From Gracilaria gracilis (lineage: Eukaryota > Rhodophyta > Florideophyceae > Gracilariales > Gracilariaceae), in assembly GCA_030374805.1 (NCBI GenBank), contig JARGSG010000027.1, forward strand, positions 434,001-498,000: a stretch of 64,000 nt of DNA. The letters run 5' to 3'. Positions 55,761-64,000 of the stretch are shown in pieces. Position 1 is the stretch's first letter. Each line of letters begins with the position of its first letter. Below the pieces are notes generated by a model. That model was not told the DNA's origin, did not search any database, and was given only the letters and a program-made list of their open reading frames with translations. The position numbers and the translations under genes are program-made.

Positions 55761-55849
55761 GCCAAGTCTCAGTCACGTCAGAGAATTCTTTTGGTGGTCT
55801 CAAGCCATTTTACACCAATTTATGCCGATACCTTTGCGGACTTCCCATG

Positions 55850-56700
55850 GACGAGCATGACGCCAAGATCCTTCTCGCGATCAAGAGAAAGGCGATTAAG
55901 TTTTTTCCGTGGAATGGCGAGGTATACTGCCGCACGAAGTCGGGCTTGGTCCTGTTCCCCTCTATCTAGGATAGAATGAATCTTTTGCGCAGTTTCCAAC
56001 AAAACTTTGGTCATTGGGATCTCGAGGCTACCAAGAACTTCATTCGAAGCCGTTTCTGGTGTCCTACCATGTTCTCTGACATTGTGGACTATGTTCGCAG
56101 TTGCGATGGTTCTCAGTTGCCGACACCTCTGTTGAAGTGTAGGCCAAGACGGCGTGCCCCTCTCACTGGAATCTTCCACACGTTCTCCGTGCACTTTGTC
56201 GTCCTCATTCGGACCGCACTGCGCGGGAACTGCTTCCTGCTCATCGGGGTCGAACATCTCACCGGTTGCCTTCATGGAAGGTGAACTTCAATCGTAAATG
56301 CACCAGAAGGGCATTCGTTGGGACCGGTTATAGCTTATGCACCTATGTACAACGGCCGTGCCGAACCTATGGTGAGTACTATCAGGCATGCGATAAGCAA
56401 GATAGTTTCCGACAGCGAGATGGATTGGGATGTCGCCCTACAGATGGTACTATTTGGATACTGACGCCGCCGGATGAGTGTGGGATATTCTCCATTTGAG
56501 CTACTGTACAGGACGCGCTCCAGGATGCACGCGATGGATGTCTCGGCCCTGATGGAGGCCGCTGCCGTGAACAATCATATTCATGAGTTAGTGGTGGGTT
56601 TTATTAGGCGTGCCTTGCGCATAGCAAAGCAGCCCGACCACCGCGACGATTCTCGGTATGGGCATCGCTACAGCGTTGGAGATGAAGTTCTTGTGTTGTG
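55850..56700 (+). pseudogene. G2 integrase with internal deletion
   Basis: The zinc-binding part reads SFQQNFGHWDLEATKNFIRSRF and YVRSCDGS, with a preceding TAG at 55967-55969. The core starts (FLLIGVEHLTGC) but jumps near 56280 to sequence that in another frame reads APMYNGRAEPMVSTIRHAISK. The catalytic Glu of GRAE is kept while the stretch with the second Asp is gone. GYSPFELLYRTRSR follows. Confidence 0.8.
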
Positions 56701-57461
56701 ATGAAAGGCGCTGAATCCCAGTGTGAAGTGGCTCCCGTTGTAGTCGAAGTATTATGGCCCTTTCAAGATCATTCGCGCGTACCATTCTCGCTATACTTTG
56801 ATTTATGGGAGCCAGCGTCACATTCGGAAGCCTATTCATGCCAGGCGCCTGAAGCTGTATCGCAGGAGGCTGGCCCACCTTCGTAATGATCTTATACTGA
56901 CCATCACTGGTCTCGCGGGTCAGGAAGAGAGCCCTCCAGGCCAAGAACAGAACCTCACCGTAATACCGATACGAATCAACTTCGATAGGCTGGTATCGGA
57001 TTTCAATTTTTGGCAATGCGTTTTCGCTGGTTGGCCCATAGAGAATTGGCTCGCTCCGCTGAAAATCCCATTGGCTCAGAAGTAGTACGTCGTGTGGAAC
57101 GTAATGCATGTTTTCCTCGCATTTTTCCGCATTAGAGGGCCGTTTTATGGTCCTCGCGCGGCCAATCTTCTTAGGACGCTCATCTCAGATTTTTAACCCG
57201 GTATCAACAGCGATGTAGGGATGGACTTTGCGACGTATATTTACCACTTTGCAGTAGGAAGATACGGGCATCTGCCCGATGATCTGTTGTACCGCGATGA
57301 AACGCGGGCCCACATGAACAGCCAATACCGCACCAATCGTCGCCGTCTGAGGTTTACCCCGAATCCGGATTCATGTTTGAAACATCCGTAGAGTAACTTC
57401 GACATGTCCCCGTTCCCCTTTTCTTAATCGTTCGGTGTTGCTCTCGCTGGTTTTGGGAGTA

Positions 57462-58292
57462 TGTGGCACGCGTTTTCGCGCAGCTTTTGCAGTACACATG
57501 TTGAACACAATGTGGCAGTCTACAAGTTTCTCCACTTGGATGTTTTCTGGATATTTTAGTTTTCTACTCATGCTGCACGGAAGTATGCCACATGGTCCTC
57601 CCCGGCTCCTCTGCCTACTTAAGCGCCACTGCCTCCGCCGTGAGTGGCGTACATGGGGAATATGTTGCACTCGTAATCTTCTCATTGATGATTGTAAGTA
57701 GAAATGCGTTTAGAGTCTAGTTTTGAAGGTTCAATTGCTTATAAAAGGCCTAGAGCGCTCGCATCTCGCCCAACCCCAGGCAGATCACTTCTTCTTCGAC
57801 AACATTCCTCCATCTTTCCCTCAGATCAAACTCTGTCTTGCTCCCTTTTTGTTGTCTGCCCCCCCCCCCCCTCCCCCCCCCATCAACCTTCTTTTACCTT
57901 AGCGGCTTGGTCTCCCGCTGCCCCTCCACATAAGGCTGTGTAGTACATCCTTTCACTTGGTAGTTCTTGAGCCTAAGCTTTGAGGGCGTCACTCTCCGTA
58001 GTAGACCTATGTCTTGGTCCTGCGACTGGGAGTGTGTTTCCGTTGCTGTTGTTTAGTTACGATCCCCCTGCACTAAACCTAAGGTTTTGGTCGTGCTGTG
58101 GCTTGTGCTTGCTACACGCTCTTGATTGGTTGTTGCTACTCTGAATTCATAGTCTGTGGACTGAGGACTCTTGCCTACTATCGCTACGCTGCGTGTTGGG
58201 CTGGTACTCTCGAGAGAACTTTTTGTTTGTGTCCCCCCGCCCTTGGGTTTGTCATCACCCGCACCATTTCTCCTATCAAAATGGTGGTCTCA
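57462..58292 (+). repeat. G2 3' LTR
   Basis: It pairs with 51062-51889. A run of C interrupted once by T (about 57859-57880) replaces a short pyrimidine stretch of the 5' LTR. Confidence 0.88.
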
Positions 58293-58297
58293 ATTGT

Positions 58298-58958
58298 GAT
58301 GAAACTGTGGGGAGTACACGGAACCCCCCACATTTTTTCAGCTACACCAAATAGGTAAGTCAACGGTGTCACTACGGCGTCTACGCATATGTAGCATGTG
58401 ACTTACCCCATCAAAAAGGAAACAAAACCAAACCCCAAAAGCCCCAACAGTTGCAACAGATACTTGCTGCTCTTCAAGACAAGAACCATTAAACTCAAAC
58501 CGACTAAAAACCTTTTTTGCTATAACCGCATTTATCATAAAGGGCCTAGTTCTGTAAATCTAACAAAAGCAAAAAAATCCAAAAACAATAGAAAATAAAC
58601 AAAAATTAAAAACGAACTGGACTTAAGTATTCTCGTTTCAATTGGACAGCATAAAAACATCTTCTTAATTGTAACACAATGAAAATTTTTTTGTCTCTGT
58701 CGTTGCCACAGACTTCGTTTTCTTTGAAAATTTTCTGCCATTGTTTGCAAGAGAGCGAAAGCAAATGATTGAACAATCACCGTTTTAAACTACGTTGCGC
58801 GAAAAATCCAGTTCCTCTGCCTACCCCCATAGATTTTCTGGGGTTGTGTCTGTAGAAAACTTGGTCTGGTGACGTGATGAATTCTACATGTCTGCTTTTC
58901 GGCATAACGCCATCCGTTCTTCCTGAGTGGGTTAACTACTCGATGTGTGTCTTGTATA
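58298..58958. other. AT-rich spacer, no gene
   Basis: Only low-complexity Lys/Asn-rich frames are seen, with no recognisable domain. Confidence 0.45.
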
Positions 58959-59394
58959 CCCTAGGAAAAAAACTTTTTATAAATGGCGCACTACGTTTTG
59001 CAAAAAGTAACAAATGGCGTAGAAAAACTTTTGCTTTTATTGAAGAGATGGCGTATAAATTCCATGCTTTACGCCATTTCACCGCCATTTACAGCATGAT
59101 CTAGACAAACATTTACGTTATTTTTGCCACTTTCTATAAATGGCGTACAAATATAGAACAAAACTTAATACCTCGAATATGAGTGCTGAAAACTTATTCA
59201 TTGTTTGCACGCCATTTATGAAAAGTGTCAAAAATGGCGTATATCTACTTCTAGATCACGATATAAATGGCGGTAAAATGGCGTAAAGCATGGAATTTAT
59301 ACGCCATCTCTTCAATAAAAACAAAAGTTTTCTACGCCATTTGTTACTTTTTGCAAAAGGTAGTGCGCCATTTATAAAAAGTTTTTTCCTAGGG
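58959..59394. repeat. Foldback element with ATGGCG repeats
   Basis: CCCTAGGAAAAAAAC at 58959 and its inverted counterpart ending CCTAGGG at 59394 begin arms of about 145 bp (58959-59104, 59251-59394) that are almost fully complementary. The spacer pairs further (around 59125-59152 with 59205-59232). The whole 436 bp would fold into one long hairpin. ATGGCG or CGCCAT, mostly as AAATGGCG, occurs about 13 times. No clear target duplication was found. Confidence 0.85.
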
Positions 59395-60841
59395 CTTCAG
59401 TACGTGTGGAGCAATGCATTTGGCTGGAAAAGCGCAATCTCACAAAGACGTTCGGAATCTTCCCCTCGATAGGGTAGCACAGTGAATGGAGCACTCCGGG
59501 AATGACACAGCTAAGCCGGGTGTAAATCCGAGGTAAACCGTCATGACAAGCGTCAGAGTGTTGAAACTAGGCAGTAGTCGGTAGAGTTTTACCAGTTCAC
59601 ACGGTCACGAGATGGTTCCTCAAGTGACAGTAGCACGGCAACGACAAAGTGTCAGAAACGAGCAACTGAGAACAGAGCAAAAATGCAAACCCAAAAAGGC
59701 GAGAAAGAGAACCACCAGAGTGGTAAAGAGAGAGAATAAAGCAAACCTAATGCAGGGGCGAGTATACGAAAATAGGTCGGAACGAGACACACAAATAGTG
59801 GTGATATCCTGAGCGCCACAATGGTGATATTCTGAGCGCCACAATGGTGGGTAACCCTGTGGGCCATTTGCGAGGCCAGGAGAAGGCCTGAAAATAGCCC
59901 AAATACGGCCATATTTCTACGTGTATATTTGTGTCGAAATGAGGCCAAAATTTTTCCCAAATAAAGGCGTTTACATGTGTCCAATACATGGCCGCATTAA
60001 AATGGACAAGAGGATGACAAAATGTGTTCAAAATATATCTTCAGAAACTGATCATAATTGACCCAATTTATAGCCAATATATAACCCTAATACCCCTTAT
60101 AACCTCTACATTCTGAGTCAATTTCTGTACTGTATAGGTACGTAAGAGCTACCACAAATATCCCCAAAGATCCCGTTACCTCATGTACAATTGTATTTTG
60201 CGTCACCCCGAAGTGGTGCGTATGCGACCCAGAACTGTATTTATAGTGCGCTGGAGACTGCCACGAAAATAGTAACATGTACAGCTCAAAAACCTCCACA
60301 GTATGAGTTTCTTATACCCAAGAAGCATGGAATAACTCTTCATGAAAAGGCCATGAAACTTTCATGTAGTACCCGATATAAGGGGCTGTAATGCCTTGAA
60401 GTACTTGTCATCGGTCTAATAATCGTTCAAAGAGGAAGCAAAAAAGTACAGATTTATCCCCATGAAAATGCAATATGAGAAGAATTACATTACGCATAAG
60501 CATTTGGAAGTACACAACAAGAGATACGGAAATGGCCCAGTTCTGCCTAACTAGCGGCCATTACAAACCCTGAATAGCCGTAAAGTAGAGTAGCGATAGA
60601 TGCCTTCTTAAGCCTTCAATTGAAACGATGTCCAAATCATGAAACAGAATCATGGAGAAGTGACGCATTTCTCTCTCCATAGAACGAAAATTTGGAGACC
60701 ACATCCGATTGGGGGTGATTAGAATCCCCAACTAAATATAGGCCACTCGAGGAAACAGTATAGTTGAAACGTACGAGATAATCCTTAATAATGTTACAAG
60801 TCCGTCAACATACCGAAACCTGAATCTAAACCCCAAGATTG
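59395..60841. other. AT-rich region with a short tandem duplication
   Basis: No gene is recognised. GTGATATCCTGAGCGCCACA followed by ATG is repeated once with a single change (GATATT) within about 59799-59846. Confidence 0.5.
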
Positions 60842-62437
60842 TCACTGATGGTGAGGTCCAGCGCGCGCCAAGCTATTCCATCTACGTGGATTAATGAAAT
60901 TTGTTGACTGTCCTCCGTCTCGGAGATGAATTCGGCGGCGTCTATATGATTGGCGTATATTATCTTCGTCACTTTCCTTCTCTGTGACGTCGAAGTCTTT
61001 TCTGCGCTTCCGCCCCTTTTCTCTCTGTCGTCGGCCGGGTTCCTTCGGAGCTGGGGAACGCAAGCCTCTGACTCTATTGTCTCAATTACGCAAAGCAGAA
61101 CGAGAAGGAAGCGACACCACTCGCTTCTTTCGACCAATATTTTTCCTAACATGGACAGCATCATCCATATCGCAATCCGATGAAACTTCATGAAGTAGTT
61201 CTTCCCCTATTTGGGATGCTAATTCATTTGATTCACAGTCCTGATCATGGTCCACCCCAATAATTGCGTCGTTTTGGAATCTTTGCGAACTCACTCCGTG
61301 AGATGGGTTCCCGAAACGACTCTTGGCGCCCCTAGTTTCACACAGCGTCCTGTTTGCTGAAATCTTCTGGGATGGAACACGTTGCACGATATCGCCGGAA
61401 CAGCGTGACTCTTGACCCACAATGCTGCCTCTCATTTGAGCACTAGACCCAACTTGATTGTTTCCCTGGGTAGTGTCAGTTCTGTTGGGTGGGGTCCTCT
61501 GCGATTCAACACGTTAAACAACATTGCTTGAAGAACTTATCGCGACATTGGGGTCCCCAGCCACAGTTTTGCCTCCTGCTTGCCCGCTGTGTCCATCTCC
61601 ACTTTCGTCGCTGTTGAGCGGGCGTATGCCGATTTTGGTGTGCATTAAAAGATGATATTTATGCTCGATAGCATTTCCTGCTCCCTCGAAGGCACTTTCT
61701 CGCATCGCTGCAGTTATAATTGTTGTCGGATTGGTGCCAAGTTGACTTTGAGTGCCAGTATTAGCTGAAGCTCCCCTATTAACGCGCTTCCATTCCTTAG
61801 CTTTAGCCTTCTTATCTCTTTGCATAGCTTCTTTGATGAACTCTGTGGTAACCCATTGATTCGGAGCAGCCGCCAAAACTCGGAATGTGTTCGGCAGGTT
61901 TCTCTTAAGCTGAGAGAGCTGTGGACCAAAATCACTCCGAGAGGACCTAAATGTGCGCTTTCCCCGTTCTAAACCGAGACGTCGGTACAGGAACTGACGG
62001 ATCCTGTCCTTGATTGCATTCGAAATCTCAGGATAGATAGGGTAGTTGTCGTCGAATGCACCACGGTCATTCATTCTCTCTTGATAAAGGCGATTGAATA
62101 CTACTCTCGTGGGAAGGAGTGCACCAGTCGGAAACCCAGGCCTGTCGTTCTGCTTCATCTTCCGTTTGGCTGAAGCCCCTGGAATTCTGACCGAGTTTGC
62201 AGGAAGCACTTCGCGGTTTCCATTTGTAGCCCCGATTTCAGGAGGATTGGCTCTCGTATCCAGAGAAACGCGGGCTGTGACAGGGGCAGAGGCTCCTCCT
62301 CTGTGAGATTGTAGGTTTTCATGCCCGGAAAATGCATGCTGTTGGCCTTCCACGTTGCCAGTGCGTGGACAAACTGAAGTGCACTCACCAGCAAAAAGGT
62401 TGTCTGCGGTGACATTGTGCAATGTTCGCGATCCCAT
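60842..62437 (-). pseudogene. Unknown protein gene with two in-frame stops
   Basis: From ATG 62437 one frame runs about 530 codons to TGA at 60842, interrupted only by TAA at 61514-61516 and TGA at 61082-61084. The middle has a compact, probably folded region (PTRVVFNRLYQERMNDRG ... NAIKDRIRQFLYRRLGL ... LSQLKRNLPNTFRVL ... WVTTEFIKEAMQRDKKAKAKEWKRV). The C-terminus is basic and acidic by turns (KKRVVSLPSRS, EKGRKRRKDFDVTEKESDED). I do not recognise the family. It resembles accessory proteins of transposons in its charged, Lys-rich make-up, but no terminal repeats were found around it. Confidence 0.5.
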
Positions 62438-62949
62438 TCTGTGAGAAACGGGATTTGAAATGGGAGAAAGAAGAGAGGTGTCAGATGCAAAAGATTGTCA
62501 GTTTCATTGATGGACGAAATGCATTGGCAATCCGTACTGGGAGATTAAAGTGGGTTAGAACGAACATCGAATGCACAGAACGAGGTTTGAGCCGTTCAGA
62601 ACCTAGGAAAGAATGGATAATGAACACTGTCTCATGCAATCCTTGGTAGTAGAGCCAAACTGGTGACTTGGCCTGTCGGTGGTGTTGTGAAACGGACTCC
62701 ACTCGATGCGGCCGAAAAGGAACAGCAAAGTCCTTAAATAGAGGGATAAAGCGGAGAGTGAAAGCTCACTTTAGCAGAGTAGAGCGATTCGAAGCGAAAA
62801 TGATTGGAATTTTTGAATAACTTGAAAAGTTCAAAGTTCCTAGACATTCCTTCCCGGAAAAACGAGAAATATCAACAAGCCCTAATCTCTAAAATGCATC
62901 TTGTCTTGTTTCCATGCCTCAAATACTCTCCATTATAGCCCCATTCTTC
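62438..62949. other. No gene recognised
   Basis: Upstream of the unknown gene only short frames are seen. Confidence 0.4.
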
Positions 62950-63029
62950 TACGGAGAAGAATTTTGCTCTCCAAAAATTCTTGGAGAGCTACGGAGAGTT
63001 TGACCCGTCTCTCCCTGAGACGGCCCGTT

Positions 63030-63202
63030 TGTCCTGGAGCCATGGAGAGCTCTCCATGGCGAGAAGAGGCCTCTCCGTGACAAGGAGAGATCTCTTCATA
63101 GCATGGAGAAACCTCTCCAAAGCATGGAGAAATCTCTCCGAAGCATGAAGAGCCCTCTCCAAAGCATGGAGAGCTCTCCATAACAGGAAGAGCGCTCTCC
63201 AC
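63030..63202. repeat. 21-bp palindromic tandem repeat
   Basis: About eight units of 21 bp (one of 19) of the type AAAGCATGGAGAAATCTCTCC are arranged head to tail. Each unit contains GGAGA facing TCTCC. On the minus strand the units read as a seven-residue repeat of the type ERFLHAL. GGAGAG/CTCTCC words continue at lower density from 62955 to 63335. Confidence 0.85.
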
Positions 63203-63339
63203 TGGACACTGAGCTGTCGTACGTTGAGGCCTCTTAATAAAAAACCCCTTTTTGGCGCAAAAAAGGACCTCTTCAAAGCTCGGAGAGCTCCACATAGCTC
63301 CACATAGTAGGGAGAAGCCTCTCCGCCAAATGGTGAGCC

Positions 63340-64000
63340 TTCAAAAGTGGCACACGCAAAACTGGCCTCGAACCTTCCAGCATGTACTTTGGTCTGCCTT
63401 TAACGGCTTCCATGTCCCCCCCGAACACGGCGCCGATCTGCAAACGAGAAACAGCTAGAGATACATCTCGATTCACATCGCGAAGAGGCAAAAGAATGGC
63501 GCCAGTGGCCAGGTTGGTGTAGAGGAACGGCGAAGGTGTGCTTTTCTTCGGCAACCACTATCAGTCCTAACTGTTGCTACTCCCGTATACAAGGCAGGTC
63601 TGCCGAAAATGGGTTGGTCGCTGTGGCCGGAGTCTCCTTTGCAGCAACTGGGGCCAACGGAGTTGCGTCAAGAGCAACCTCAACAGTTTTATATCTTTCT
63701 CATCCCTACCATTAATTGCAAGGAACGTTTTGGCCACACACTGCGCAGCCTCTAGAGGGAACATGGCATTTCCATGTTCTTCGGCGTGGAGCCATTTCGC
63801 CTCGGCGATTACTTCTTGAAACTAATGAATCAGATCATGAACACTGTACCTGTCGGCGTGTTCATTTTCATTATCCTGATCTGGATCATCAGCGTTTTCG
63901 ATGCAACATCGTCCTTCTAATGGTGTCTTCGAATTTTCAGTATAACAACATTAACCATAAAATTAGTATTCTTCGTCTAATGTTAACGATATCAATATCT
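63340..64000. other. No gene recognised at the window end
   Basis: Short frames on both strands without recognisable domains. A gene entering from beyond the window cannot be excluded. Confidence 0.35.

Larger units (their letters stand above)
51062..58292 (+). mobile_element. Gypsy element G2, full length but decayed
   Basis: The LTRs of 828 and 831 bp start TGTGGCACGCG and end CTCA. Flanking ACTGT (51057-51061) and ATTGT (58293-58297) look like a 5-bp duplication with one change. Gag with two CCHC knuckles, protease, reverse transcriptase, RNase H and integrase follow in Ty3/Gypsy order on the plus strand. Many stops, a few frameshifts and a deletion in the integrase core show that it is old. 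Solo and partial copies of its LTR lie at 43106-46166 and 46216-50980. Confidence 0.9.

Noticed and set aside
59395..60841. tRNA or other structured RNA gene
   Set aside because: No cloverleaf-like arrangement or internal promoter boxes could be recognised by eye.
63030..63202. CRISPR-like array
   Set aside because: Units abut with no spacers, each unit is itself palindromic, and the DNA is eukaryotic.
1..64000. Bacterial or phage origin suggested by glucokinase and transposases
   Set aside because: Spliceosomal introns, DPH1, eRF3, ABCG and LTR retrotransposons all point to a eukaryotic nucleus.

Overview
The window is eukaryotic nuclear DNA: at least two genes carry short spliceosomal introns (104, 87 and 112 bp, GT..AG), and diphthamide-synthase and eRF3 sequences are present. 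Sparse short introns, a bacterial-type glucokinase and a heavy load of LTR, Harbinger and pogo-like elements suggest an alga, possibly a red alga. That assignment is inference. No rRNA, tRNA, CRISPR array or prokaryotic operon was seen.

Layout. 1-2.4 kb: a decayed Gypsy fragment. 2.4-16.85 kb: Harbinger-like transposon H1 (TCA target duplication), whose transposase gene is split by a complete chromodomain Gypsy element (G1, 3901-14770, AGTTG duplication) that carries an unusual long antisense reading frame. 17-24.1 kb: the gene-bearing part, with an ABCG half-transporter (three exons), a glucokinase with a C-terminal membrane tail, and a two-hotdog acyl-CoA thioesterase. 24.4-28.6 kb: Harbinger-like H2 (TTA). 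28.6-40.0 kb: what looks like a third Harbinger-like element, H3 (15-bp inverted repeats, TTA). It holds an intact pogo-like element (P1) and, between its two convergent transposon genes, a GC-rich block of host-type genes: a GDSL/IAH1-like esterase exon, an intact DPH1 and a broken eRF3 copy. 40.0-43.0 kb: a decayed pogo/CENP-B-type element (P3) hit by a non-autonomous relative of H2. 43.1-46.2 kb: a solo Gypsy LTR split by a second pogo-like element (P2). 46.3-50.9 kb: a decayed Copia element with very short LTRs, itself inside an LTR remnant. 51.06-58.29 kb: a decayed full-length Gypsy element (G2). 58.3-64 kb: a 436-bp foldback element, a broken gene of unknown function and a 21-bp palindromic repeat.

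The transposon genes follow one plan. In H1, H2 and H3 a DDE transposase gene and a second DNA-binding-type gene start near opposite ends and converge. Most element genes carry in-frame stop codons that a single C-to-T change on one strand could have made.

Main candidate for a new system: H3, which may be a Harbinger-type transposon carrying a translation-related host gene block. The other notable items are the antisense gene of G1, the tail-anchored glucokinase and the ATGGCG-rich foldback element. Coordinates of element ends come from terminal repeats and target-site duplications read by eye.
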